64,000 bases of DNA from Allofournierella sp. (GCA_020025635.1 JAHHRU010000008.1:1-64000); one strand, 5' to 3'. Shown: positions 52,260 to 60,412, counted from the first letter of the stretch. Numbers and translations are program-made. The notes: generated by a model from the letters alone, not told the origin.

Positions 52260-54912
52260 ACTGCGCAAAAAAGCCGGGGCGCTTGTTACCGCTTTGCTGC
52301 TGGCCGTTTTTGCCGCTCTGCCGGCAGCGGCAGCCCCAAAAGAAGCGGCAGCCCCAAAAGAAGAGGCCCAGCTCACCCTTCGCTCCACCGATGATTTTCT
52401 TTCCTTTGCCGAAAAATGCCGCGAGGATGCTTACAGCCGGGACCTGACCGTTTCGCTGGAACAAGACATCGACCTGACCGGCATTGATTTTGAGGGTGTG
52501 CCCAGCTTTTCCGGCACCTTCCTGGGCCACGGGCACACCATTCAGGGGCTTTCGCTCACCGGCGAAGGCTCGGTGCAGGGGCTTTTCCGTTACCTGACCA
52601 AAACCGCCCGGGTGGCCGATCTGACCGTTGCCGGCGACATCCGCCCCACCGGCACCCGCTGCCAGGTGGGCGGCATTGCGGGCGTGAACGCCGGCAGGCT
52701 GGAACGCTGCCGCTTCTACGGCACGGTGGAGGGCGATTCCACCGTGGGCGGCCTGGTGGGCGAAAACCGGGTCACCGGCATCGTGGAAGGCTGCGGATCA
52801 AGCGGCAGCATGCAGGGCCAGCATTTTGTGGGCGGCATCGCCGGCAACAACCGGGGCACGGTGCGTGAGTGCGTGAGCCGGGCCAAGGTGAACACCACCG
52901 CCAGTGACCCCAAGCTGAAAATTTCCGATATCACCACCGCTTCCATTCTGAGCACCGAATCCTCCAACACCGTTACCGATATCGGCGGCATTGCCGGCAC
53001 CAGCAGCGGGGTGATCCGCAGCTGCCGCAGCCACGGCACGGTGGGCTACCCCCATATGGGCTATAACATCGGCGGCATCGCCGGCAGCCAGCAGGGCCTG
53101 ATCGCCGATTCGGTGAACTACGGCCAGGTGTTCGGCCGCAAAGACGTGGCCGGCATCGTGGGCCAGATGGAGCCTGCCGCCAAGGTGGAATACACCACCG
53201 ACACCCTTCAGATCCTGCGCCGCCAGCTGGACCGCACCTCGGCCCTGGCCAACCAGGCTTCGGCCAATGCCCGCAGCAGCGCAAACAATCTTTCTGCCCA
53301 GATGGGCCAGCTGCAGGGCGATGCCAACAGCGCCGCCGACGCGGTGCGGGCCCTGCTGCCGGACCACGGTGACGGCAGGCTGGACCTGCCGGATGAGGAC
53401 CAGGTGACTGCGGCCCACAACTCGCTGAACGCCAGCGTCAGCTCCATGCAGGGCACCCTGGGCTCCATTGTTTCCACCGCCCAGAGCGGTGCCGAAACCA
53501 TGGCAAACGATATCCAGGCCGTGACCAACCAGATCTCGGCCATTTCCAACACCATCCACCATGCCTCCGACAACATCGGCGTTTCTGTCACCGATGTTTC
53601 CGACCAGGACACCGAAAAGGATCTGTCCGGCAAGGTGGCAGACTGCCGCAATGAGGGCCCGGTGGAAGGCGACCTGAACGTGGGCGGCATTGCCGGCAGC
53701 ATTTCCATTGAAAACAGCGCCGACCCGGAAGACGATCTGCAGCTGGAAGGCAGCCGCTCGCTGAATGTGAACAGCGAACTGCGGGCCGTTTTGCTGCGCT
53801 GCGAAAACCGGGGCAGTATTTCGGCCAAAAAGCGCTGCGCCGGCGGCATTGCCGGCAGGGCCTGGCTGGGCCTTGTGCGCGGCTGCCAGAACGCAGGCAC
53901 CGTGGGCGGCGAGGGCGCCAGCCAGGTGGGCGGCATCCTGGGCAGCAGCCGGGCAGCCATTCGGGAATGCTCGGCCAAATGCCGCCTGATCGGCACAACC
54001 ACCATTGGCGGCATTGCGGGCAGCGGCTCGTTTGCGGCCGATTGCCGCAGTGCCGTATTCATTGAAAACGGCACCGAAAAGCTGGGTGCCGTGCTGGGCG
54101 AATTTACCGAGGATATCCTGGAGCCGGGAGATGCGCTTTCCAAAAACTATTATCTTTCCATCGACCGGGAGATCGGCGGTGTGGACGGTGTGAGCTATCA
54201 GGGCATTGCCCAGTCGCTTTCCCGCAGCGATTTTGAAGCGCTGGAAAACCTGCCCGACCTGTTCCGCACGGCCCGTGTCACCTTTAAAAACGGCGATACC
54301 GTAGTGCAGCAGATCCGGGTGCCCTTCGGCGAAATGCTGCCGGAGAGTAAGATCCCCAAGCTGCCCCAAAAGGAAGGCCATACCGCCCGCTGGGTCGGTG
54401 CACAAGAGCTGTTCGGCCAGCCCATCTATCTGGATGCCACTGTGGAGGTGGAGCAGACTGCCGACCTCACCGTGCTGGAAAGCGTTCAGAAGCGGGAAAA
54501 CGGCCGCCCGGTGCTGCTGGCCGAAGGCCAGTTCTCCCACCTGAGCAATCTGCCCATGCAGCAGCTGGAGCAGGACCTGCCCGCCCTTGCCGAAAACGAG
54601 ACCCTTGTGGAAGCCTGGCAGCTTTCCGACACCTCTCCCGACCGCACCGACCGGCTGCGCCTGGCCGTTCCGGAAGGGGAAAAGAACCGTCTGCTGCGGC
54701 TTTATACCCGGGATGCCGCCGGCAGCTGGACCCGTGCAGACTTTGAAGAAAGCGGCAGCTACCTGGTGCTTGCCGCCGGGGCCGATGCCCTTGCCCTTGC
54801 CCGGGTGCCGGACCTTCGCCCGCTCATCATCGGGGGGCTTTGTGCCGCCGGGGCCGTGCTCGTGCTTGTGCTGATGCTTGCAAAGCTCCGGGCAAAGCGC
54901 AAAAAAGCATAA
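52252..54912 (+). CDS. Membrane-anchored GLUG-repeat surface protein
   Basis: The 886-aa protein has a signal peptide (ALVTALLLAVFAALPAAAA) and a domain of GLUG-type repeats (about 105-300 and 460-620). These are recognised by repeated VGGIAG / VGGLVGEN / IGGIAGSQ motifs that form beta-helical rungs. Between them is an Ala/Ser/Gln-rich coiled-coil-like stretch (about 320-450: LRRQLDRTSALANQASANARSSA and onward) that resembles YhgE-type linkers. A C-terminal transmembrane helix (IIGGLCAAGAVLVLVLMLA) and a Lys/Arg tail anchor it. The ATG at 52252 follows GGGAGAGG; ATG at 52246 is too close. It is translationally coupled to the exporter, suggesting they function as one complex. Confidence 0.85.
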   Translation: MPELRKKAGALVTALLLAVFAALPAAAAPKEAAAPKEEAQLTLRSTDDFLSFAEKCREDAYSRDLTVSLEQDIDLTGIDFEGVPSFSGTFLGHGHTIQGLSLTGEGSVQGLFRYLTKTARVADLTVAGDIRPTGTRCQVGGIAGVNAGRLERCRFYGTVEGDSTVGGLVGENRVTGIVEGCGSSGSMQGQHFVGGIAGNNRGTVRECVSRAKVNTTASDPKLKISDITTASILSTESSNTVTDIGGIAGTSSGVIRSCRSHGTVGYPHMGYNIGGIAGSQQGLIADSVNYGQVFGRKDVAGIVGQMEPAAKVEYTTDTLQILRRQLDRTSALANQASANARSSANNLSAQMGQLQGDANSAADAVRALLPDHGDGRLDLPDEDQVTAAHNSLNASVSSMQGTLGSIVSTAQSGAETMANDIQAVTNQISAISNTIHHASDNIGVSVTDVSDQDTEKDLSGKVADCRNEGPVEGDLNVGGIAGSISIENSADPEDDLQLEGSRSLNVNSELRAVLLRCENRGSISAKKRCAGGIAGRAWLGLVRGCQNAGTVGGEGASQVGGILGSSRAAIRECSAKCRLIGTTTIGGIAGSGSFAADCRSAVFIENGTEKLGAVLGEFTEDILEPGDALSKNYYLSIDREIGGVDGVSYQGIAQSLSRSDFEALENLPDLFRTARVTFKNGDTVVQQIRVPFGEMLPESKIPKLPQKEGHTARWVGAQELFGQPIYLDATVEVEQTADLTVLESVQKRENGRPVLLAEGQFSHLSNLPMQQLEQDLPALAENETLVEAWQLSDTSPDRTDRLRLAVPEGEKNRLLRLYTRDAAGSWTRADFEESGSYLVLAAGADALALARVPDLRPLIIGGLCAAGAVLVLVLMLAKLRAKRKKA

Positions 54913-54922
54913 AAGAAAAGAA

Positions 54923-54967
54923 TGGGAGCTGTCCTTCAAAAAAAGGACAGCTCCCATTTTGATTTTT
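54923..54967 (+). terminator. Terminator of the MMPL-GLUG operon
   Basis: Fourteen-base stem TGGGAGCTGTCCTT and complement, then TTTTGATTTTTT. Confidence 0.9.
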
Positions 54968-55074
54968 TTCGTCTTCGCATCGGGTTTTTTTCTGCCTGCG
55001 GGCCGCAGTGGATCTTGCCGCGGCAACGAAGCCGCTGCCGGTTTGTTTTTCGGCATGCACAGGCTCTGCTTTTT

Positions 55075-56076
55075 TCAATGCTTCAGCGGCAAAAATACGA
55101 TGAAGGCATCGCCGTCCTGCTGCATGGCCGCCAGCGAAAGGCACTGCGGCTCGCCATCCTGCTCAAACACAAAGGGCCGCTCCAGCCGGGCGGGCAGAAT
55201 GGCAGAACCATCCTGAAGGGGCACCCGCTTGGGCAGCACCTCAAAGTCCTGCGCTTTGCGCCAGGTCAGGCCGTCGTTTGAAACCATCATGCCGATGTAG
55301 GTGTGCGCATGGAACACCGCATAATAAAGATCGGTGTGCCTGTCATACCAAAGGCTCATGTCCTCACTGTCCCACTCGTGGATCACCGGTCGGTCCTGCA
55401 GCACAAAGCCGACGTCCGGCTTTTCGGAGATGGCTATGGCCTGATTGCGCTCAAACCGGTCCGTTCCGGGCTTGTCACCCTTTACGATCAGATAATAGCG
55501 GCCGTCCCGCCCACGGGTCACCGCCGGGTTCACCGCCAATGTGGTGATGGGGCCGGAAGGCTCCAGCAGCGGGGTCTGGCAAACGGTGAACGGCCCGTTC
55601 AAGGACCGTGCCGTGGCCACAAAGGTGCGCTGATTTTCCCGCAGCATCTTCCAGTCTGTGTGCTTTGCGCCGGTGCGGCCAATTTCGATCAGTTCGGCAT
55701 TGGTGATTTTCCGGTCTGCGTGGGTGCTGCAGAAATACAGGTAGTACACCCCGTCAAAGCATTCGATCTTGGGGTTATGGGCCGTGATCTTTTCTTCTGG
55801 AAGATATTCTTCCTTTTCAAAATCCAGCACCGTTCCCACATACTGATACGGCCCTTCCGGCCGGGGCGCCGCCGCATGGGCAACGGTGGAGTGGGTGAGC
55901 CAGGCATCAAACGAGCGGCTGCGCTTCCACCGGGAATAGAACAGATGATACTGTCCGTCCTCTCCGTGAAGGACCGAGCTGCACCACTGAAAATGATCCT
56001 TTGACCGGAAAATATTCTCCGGGCCTGCCGGCAGGATCCGGTCCGACAATGTTCGTTCTGTGTGAATGGGTCCCAT
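55075..56076 (-). CDS. Beta-propeller glycosidase-like protein (GH43/GH117-like)
   Basis: A 333-aa protein with beta-propeller features: FQWCSSVLHGEDGQYHLFYSRWKRS, AHNPKIECFDGVYYLYFC, NPAVTRGRDGRYYLIVKGD, and a late EDMSLWYDRHTDLYYAVFHAH. The opening motif matches the propeller protein at 18865-19923 (both have WCxSV-GEDGxYHxFxSRW), so they are distant homologues. There is no signal peptide, and no other glycan gene is next to it. The ATG at 56076 follows AAGGAAGGA; the longer frame to 56271 is rejected because it has no site. Confidence 0.65.
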   Translation of the reverse strand: MGPIHTERTLSDRILPAGPENIFRSKDHFQWCSSVLHGEDGQYHLFYSRWKRSRSFDAWLTHSTVAHAAAPRPEGPYQYVGTVLDFEKEEYLPEEKITAHNPKIECFDGVYYLYFCSTHADRKITNAELIEIGRTGAKHTDWKMLRENQRTFVATARSLNGPFTVCQTPLLEPSGPITTLAVNPAVTRGRDGRYYLIVKGDKPGTDRFERNQAIAISEKPDVGFVLQDRPVIHEWDSEDMSLWYDRHTDLYYAVFHAHTYIGMMVSNDGLTWRKAQDFEVLPKRVPLQDGSAILPARLERPFVFEQDGEPQCLSLAAMQQDGDAFIVFLPLKH

Positions 56077-56322
56077 TGCTTTATCCTTCCTTTTTGCCGG
56101 CCCCTTGCGCCGGGCACATTTTGCTTTAAGGATACCGCTTTTGCCGGGGTGTGTAAACCAGCAGACCCTACAAATGATTTTTCGATTTTCCGGCAGTATC
56201 ACCAAGGCATCCGTGTTTTTATCAAAACGCTGAGAGCATAGAAAAATCCTCTTGCTTTTGGTGTACAGCACGCAGAGGTAAAACGCATCAAAATAATTGA
56301 TTATAATTAAATTTTAATTTTT

Positions 56323-56353
56323 TGAGATATTTTTTTAAAAAATCTTTATCTCA
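56323..56353. promoter_or_regulatory. Operator candidate O1 of the DGQHR-HNH cassette
   Basis: A 31-bp inverted repeat TGAGATA-N17-TATCTCA ending three bases before the -35. The same design, with identical 17-base spacing, recurs at 56400-56430. It lies in the 387-base gap that otherwise holds AT-rich sequence and the promoter. Confidence 0.75.
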
Positions 56354-56356
56354 CAC

Positions 56357-56385
56357 TTGAAATTTCCAAAAAAATGTGGTTTAAT
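56357..56385 (+). promoter_or_regulatory. Promoter of the DGQHR-HNH cassette
   Basis: TTGAAA (56357-56362), 17-base spacer, TTTAAT (56380-56385), flanked by two 31-bp inverted repeats. Confidence 0.8.
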
Positions 56386-56399
56386 GGGAAACAAGATAT

Positions 56400-56430
56400 T
56401 GAGATATACTTTCTCAACAACATTATCTCA
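56400..56430. promoter_or_regulatory. Operator candidate O2 of the DGQHR-HNH cassette
   Basis: Second 31-bp inverted repeat TGAGATA-N17-TATCTCA, starting about eight bases past the likely transcription start. An extra half-site pair TTGAGA...TCTCAA lies inside it. Centre-to-centre distance from O1 is 77 bases. Confidence 0.75.
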
Positions 56431-56463
56431 TAAATTTTGATGTTGTTTAAAGGAGCACGCAAT

Positions 56464-57777
56464 ATGAATAGAAATCTGTATGCAAGAAGCAAGGATGAAC
56501 TCATCTCTATGGCTCAGATGATCTGCAGGGAAATGGGTTTGGTTGTTGAAATCAATTATGTTGAAAACGAAGAGGACGGACAGGATGCAGCCTTTTTTCC
56601 TGCAATTTTCTGCTACATGCTGTGCGATAACCTTCCGCTGACTGCAGGCGGCATTCAGCGCAAAGATGATACCAAAAAGGTGCGGAACATCCGCAGTCAA
56701 GCGCTGAGCGCTGACCCTCCCTGCTTTCGCACCAACGTACTGCTGAATCTGCAGCCGGAGCGTTTCAACAAACAGGTGAAAAGTGCAACCGGGCAGGAAG
56801 CATTTATTCGGGTAGACGACAAAAAGCACAGCTATTTTTTCTTTCTTGAGCCAATCCTGAAGTACTTGAAGCAGCTTCCGACAGATTCTGAGGGAAACTT
56901 GCTGGATACGGGCAATGTTCTGTTGGGAACGATCGTGGATGGCCAAAACCGTATCGCTGGCTTAATGCAGGCTGGGCCGACAGACCCCAAGTGCTATTTC
57001 AAAAAATTGGCGGCCAATGTAAAGTACAACCAGAATCGGCAGCAAACGGCAAAAGATGCCTACGATACCAATGAACCTCAGAGACAGCCTAGCCGGGATG
57101 CCTCCTTGGCAATGGGCCTTGCGGCACAGGCTCTCTCTCCGGAAAAAACCCATTCATGCGCTATTGTAAAGCGGATTTACGAAGTGGGCCCGCTGAAGGG
57201 TGTTGCACCGATGTATGAAAAGGACGAAAAAAGTCTGGTCAGCTCTGACAAGATGGCCAATCTGGTCATGAGATGGCTGCGGGATGAAAAGAGTTGCAGC
57301 AGGCAGAACGAGAAAAGCCTTTCGGAACAGGTAAATACGCTCAATAATTATCTGGCCGGCTGGGCTGCCTGCTACCCTGAGGCCTGGGCCAACCGCAGGG
57401 ATTATATTATGTGTAAGGCACAAGGCCTGAGCATGATTTTCGGTGTGTATCCGCAGCTTTACGAGTACCTGAAGATCAAAACGGGGACCTGCGCTCTTTT
57501 CTCTGCCGATGATTACGCAGAAGCCGTGAAGGACTGCTTTTACCATTGCGACAGCCGTTTCGGAAACAGCTGCATTTTGATGTCCGAGCTCTCGGACCAG
57601 TACGGCAGCGTTCCCTTCGACTGGAGCAGCAAAAATATGAAAAGTCAGTCCTCCGGTTCTGGCATCAATACCATGACGGCCCTTCTGCGAGCACGGATTT
57701 CTCGTGTGGGAGCCATGCTGCTTCCTGAAACCGATGACTTCTCGGACGAGGACGAGGAGGACGAAGATATCATCTGA
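56464..57777 (+). CDS. DGQHR-domain protein 1 (DndB-like)
   Basis: The 437-aa protein carries the family hallmark as DGQNR (159-163, in GTIVDGQNRIAGLMQAG). The C-terminal half is shared with the protein at 58493: an MxxLxxxWLxDEKxCS stretch, LNNYLAGWAACYPEAWANR, and a late PFDW...SSGSGI motif. DGQHR proteins include DndB, a regulator of DNA phosphorothioation clusters, and DpdB of the deazaguanine DNA system. The tail is very acidic (DEDEEDEDII). The ATG at 56464 follows AAAGGAG. A terminator separates it from the HNH gene. No dnd or dpd gene is visible. Confidence 0.75.
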   Translation: MNRNLYARSKDELISMAQMICREMGLVVEINYVENEEDGQDAAFFPAIFCYMLCDNLPLTAGGIQRKDDTKKVRNIRSQALSADPPCFRTNVLLNLQPERFNKQVKSATGQEAFIRVDDKKHSYFFFLEPILKYLKQLPTDSEGNLLDTGNVLLGTIVDGQNRIAGLMQAGPTDPKCYFKKLAANVKYNQNRQQTAKDAYDTNEPQRQPSRDASLAMGLAAQALSPEKTHSCAIVKRIYEVGPLKGVAPMYEKDEKSLVSSDKMANLVMRWLRDEKSCSRQNEKSLSEQVNTLNNYLAGWAACYPEAWANRRDYIMCKAQGLSMIFGVYPQLYEYLKIKTGTCALFSADDYAEAVKDCFYHCDSRFGNSCILMSELSDQYGSVPFDWSSKNMKSQSSGSGINTMTALLRARISRVGAMLLPETDDFSDEDEEDEDII

Positions 57778-57795
57778 TCCGGCAATGAGAGCATT

Positions 57796-57838
57796 GGGCT
57801 GCCAGGCTCTTTCGGATGGCCCTGGCAGCCCGCATTTT
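57796..57838 (+). terminator. Terminator between DGQHR1 and HNH genes
   Basis: Perfect 11-base stem GGGCTGCCAGG / CCTGGCAGCCC and T5. The HNH start is only 20 bases beyond, so expression of the nuclease probably depends on read-through. Confidence 0.8.
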
Positions 57839-57857
57839 TAAGAAAGACAGGTTTGTT

Positions 57858-58403
57858 ATGGCTTCCACTATGAAACGTACTTCCCCTTGCGAACGGGTGC
57901 GCGATTTGCTGCATTTGTTCCACACTTTTCAGCTGACACCGGACCAGGAGCTGGAACTTGAATATACCCTGACTGGTCTGCTGCAGAAATTCTTACAGCC
58001 GGATAAAGGCCATCTGCAAGAGTGGAAGTACACTCCGGATGGAAGAAGGCTGTTTCACCACTGGGTACGGCAGACAATGAACGGACAGCGGTTAAATCCG
58101 GAGGTGGAGCAAGCCCTCTGGCTTCAATATACCGGATGCACGCTGGTGAAGACGCGCACAGCAAGACCCGCCGAAGGTACGCCCCGCCGCTGTGTATGCT
58201 GCGGTGCAAAAAGCGGTCTGGAAATCGATCACAAAATTCCGCTGGCTTGTGGCGGAAGGGATGTTGCAGCAAATGTTCAGTATTTGTGCAAGCATCACAA
58301 TGGAAAAAAGAACGACCGCATTACACATGTGCCCATCGTTCTGCGCAGCGCAAATCATTCAGATCCTGTCCGGGCCAGCCCGGCACCTTTTCAGACACCA
58401 TAA
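57858..58403 (+). CDS. HNH endonuclease
   Basis: The 181-aa protein ends in an HNH nuclease domain. A zinc-type CVCCG (Cys112, Cys115) is followed by LEIDHKIPLACGG (catalytic His125), VAANVQYLCKHHNGKKND (Asn139, Cys144, His146/147) and Lys. The N-terminal 100 residues are helical without a recognised domain. The start is ATG 57858, with a weak site ACAGG; upstream ATG 57816 lies within the terminator hairpin. The small size and position between two DGQHR genes suggest it is the effector nuclease of the cassette. It could also be a restriction enzyme of modified DNA. Confidence 0.8.
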   Translation: MASTMKRTSPCERVRDLLHLFHTFQLTPDQELELEYTLTGLLQKFLQPDKGHLQEWKYTPDGRRLFHHWVRQTMNGQRLNPEVEQALWLQYTGCTLVKTRTARPAEGTPRRCVCCGAKSGLEIDHKIPLACGGRDVAANVQYLCKHHNGKKNDRITHVPIVLRSANHSDPVRASPAPFQTP

Positions 58404-58416
58404 AAAATGATACAAT
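58388..58416 (+). promoter_or_regulatory. Possible internal promoter for DGQHR2
   Basis: TTTTCA (58388-58393), 17-base spacer, TACAAT (58411-58416) with extended TGA. The -35 lies within the end of the HNH gene. Confidence 0.55.
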
Positions 58417-58492
58417 AGAGCTAAAGTTGCAACATATATGGAAATTGCCCTGAGGCTGTCGTTTCAGAGCTTTTCTCAAGGAGGAGCTTTTC

Positions 58493-59812
58493 ATGAAAAA
58501 AAACGCAAAGAAGGCCCTGACACGCACAGATGTTCTGGAAATCATCGATCATCTTCGTGAAACATACGGCGATGTTATGGTAAAACCCCTGATACTTCTG
58601 CGGCGTAACAGTAAAAAAATAATGTATACCACCTCCATGGAAGTATCTTTTTTGCTGGGGCTGTGCTGCCGGTACCCCAGAACCATGGAAAATCCGGAAG
58701 GCATCCAGCGCGCTCTGAATGCCGGTAAGGTAAGCGAGATCCGGGAAAAAATGGCAGGAAAAGATAAGCCCCAATACCCAAATAACATTTCCATTGCCAT
58801 GCATCTGCCGGATGATTTTAACAAGCGCACCAAACGGACAGTGCTGGAAATTCAGTCCTCTCAGGATATCCAGGTTCCTGGAGGCAGACCGGGAGATCTT
58901 CATCTGCTGAAGCTGCACTTGGACCGGCTGCGAGAATACTATGAGTATGACTGCTCATTGGATGATGAGGACAATTTCACAGATCCTCTGGAAGATTTTG
59001 TAAGCGTGCTTTGTGACGGCCATCACAGACTGCAGGGCGCCTTTGAAGCAGGTCAGCTGGATTATGAGTTTTCCACCACGATCATGATGGATGCGTACCA
59101 CAAGGATCTGGCCGTCGCATTCAACCTGATCAATGCTCATCAGGACAAACCCAGCCCCAATCATGTTCTTATGATCAACGTTATGGCGGATCTTCTGAGC
59201 AGCCGGCAAAGTCTGGCCTACAACATTGCCGATCGGCTGAACAGCGGGGAGACGGTACTGAAGGATCATATCAATTTTTATGATGGCCCCCGCGACAAAT
59301 CGCTGCCGCCGGCCTATCTGAAAGCAATCAAAATGCAAAAGCTGCTGGAAAAGTGGCTGGACGACGAGAAAGACTGCAGTGGCCGTACTACTTCCAACAA
59401 TCCAGAAGCCTGTGCAAAAGCGATCAATGACTACCTGCTGGCGTGGCAGCAGGTGTACCCAGATGCTTTTGGCAATAAGAAATATGTGCTGACCAAAGCC
59501 ATGGGCATTCAATTGATGCTGGGTGCCTACCGTAATCTCTTTGGCTATCTGTCCAAACGTGTGCATATGGTAAATTATGGAGAATGTGCCACAACAGAAC
59601 AGTTTGCAGCAGCATTGCGGGACTGCCTGTTTGTGGAAGAGGATGGGCAGCTGCGGCCTATCCGGCTGAATGAGATGAATTCCCAAGTAGAATATGATAT
59701 GCCTTTGGACTGGTACGGAGAAAACTTCCGTGGACTTTCCAGCGGAGCAGGCATTGGCCAATTGAACAGATTGATCAATGATTATATTGTAGATGTAAAA
59801 ATCAACGGCTGA
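58493..59812 (+). CDS. DGQHR-domain protein 2 (DndB-like)
   Basis: The 439-aa protein has DGHHR (175-179, in VLCDGHHRLQGAFEAG) in place of DGQNR. It shares with DGQHR protein 1 the MQKLLEKWLDDEKDCS and INDYLLAWQQVYPDAFGNK stretches, LGAYRNLFGYLS, and the late PLDWYGENFRGLSSGAGI. Its central part (FNLINAHQDKPSPNHVLMINVMADLLSS) matches DGQHR proteins more canonically. The ATG at 58493 follows AAGGAGGAG. It is a diverged paralogue, not a recent duplicate. It ends before a strong terminator. Confidence 0.78.
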   Translation: MKKNAKKALTRTDVLEIIDHLRETYGDVMVKPLILLRRNSKKIMYTTSMEVSFLLGLCCRYPRTMENPEGIQRALNAGKVSEIREKMAGKDKPQYPNNISIAMHLPDDFNKRTKRTVLEIQSSQDIQVPGGRPGDLHLLKLHLDRLREYYEYDCSLDDEDNFTDPLEDFVSVLCDGHHRLQGAFEAGQLDYEFSTTIMMDAYHKDLAVAFNLINAHQDKPSPNHVLMINVMADLLSSRQSLAYNIADRLNSGETVLKDHINFYDGPRDKSLPPAYLKAIKMQKLLEKWLDDEKDCSGRTTSNNPEACAKAINDYLLAWQQVYPDAFGNKKYVLTKAMGIQLMLGAYRNLFGYLSKRVHMVNYGECATTEQFAAALRDCLFVEEDGQLRPIRLNEMNSQVEYDMPLDWYGENFRGLSSGAGIGQLNRLINDYIVDVKING

Positions 59813-59845
59813 CTCAAAGCCAAGGGCGATATGACATTCTAAAAC

Positions 59846-59896
59846 AAAAAGCTCAGCAAGAAATGTGGCACGCTGCCGGTTTTTGCTGAGCTTTTT
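59846..59896 (+). terminator. Terminator of the DGQHR-HNH cassette
   Basis: Stem AAAAAGCTCAGCAA / TTGCTGAGCTTTTT. The roughly 200 bases after it contain only a short inverted repeat ATCCTGC-N7-GCAGGAT (about 59933-59953) and a weak hairpin at about 60073-60095; no gene is evident. Confidence 0.85.
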
Positions 59897-60101
59897 GCGG
59901 CTCTGTTTGGCATTAACACGATGGGGGACAGATCCTGCCTTTGGAGCAGGATGGTTTCAAAATTCGGCAAAACAGCATTCTGGCTGCGCTGCCTGACACT
60001 GCACCGGAAAACGGCCTGAAAAGTGTTTGAGCCAGCATCGATTTTATACAATTTTTTAGGAGAGAACTCATAAAAAGCCCCTTTTTCAGGGGTTTGGGCA
60101 T

Positions 60102-60145
60102 AAAAAAAGAAAAGCCAGTAAACCCTTGAGTTTACTGGCTTTTCT
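60102..60145 (-). terminator. tRNA-Ser terminator
   Basis: Fifteen-base stem AGAAAAGCCAGTAAA with a seven-T run on the minus strand, directly after the tRNA 3' end. Confidence 0.9.
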
Positions 60146-60146
60146 T

Positions 60147-60238
60147 TGGCGGAGATGGTGGGAGTCGAACCCACGCGCCGCTCTCGCGACCTAAAGCATT
60201 TCGAGTGCTCCCTCTTACGACCTCTTGAGTACATCTCC
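60147..60238 (-). tRNA. tRNA-Ser (CGA)
   Basis: A 92-base type II tRNA. It has acceptor GGAGATG / CATCTCC, a D-arm with GAGGTCGTAAGAG, anticodon loop CTCGAAA (anticodon CGA), a long variable arm (GGTCGCGAGAGCGGC), T-arm GTGGG-TTCGACT-CCCAC, discriminator G, and encoded CCA. The serine identity follows from the anticodon and the long variable arm. Confidence 0.95.
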
Positions 60239-60307
60239 ATATGAAAACGGTTCCCGGACCCTTTTGGGCCGCCGGGACCCTTTGGGCAATTCAAAGCCCT
60301 GTATCTG

Positions 60308-60336
60308 ATTATATCGGATAGAAGTGATTGTGTCAA
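60308..60336 (-). promoter_or_regulatory. Promoter of tRNA-Ser
   Basis: Minus strand consensus TTGACA (60336-60331), 17-base spacer, TATAAT (60313-60308). Confidence 0.9.
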
Positions 60337-60412
60337 ATGAAACTTTTTTCAGAACCTGCTCCGGCCTGTGCTTTGGCTGCAAATGCCACCGCAAAGGCCG
60401 GAACAAGGCCCT

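Noticed and set aside
49764..52388. An 874-codon minus-strand open frame opposite the MMPL gene
   Set aside because: It is an antisense shadow with His/Gln/Gly-rich composition; the plus strand has the RND signatures, promoter and ribosome site.
56076..56322. Duplicate of the tRNA-Ser 3' end (attachment site) left of the DGQHR cassette
   Set aside because: I looked for a copy of the GGAGATGG-type tRNA end in this gap and saw none, so no island boundary is claimed.
56437..56463. Upstream ATG for DGQHR protein 1
   Set aside because: The ribosome site AAAGGAG at 56450-56455 lies downstream of it and fits only the ATG at 56464.
59839..60336. A 165-codon minus-strand open frame across the tRNA-Ser gene
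   Set aside because: It runs through the tRNA and its terminator, has no ribosome site, and has no protein-like pattern; a tRNA shadow.
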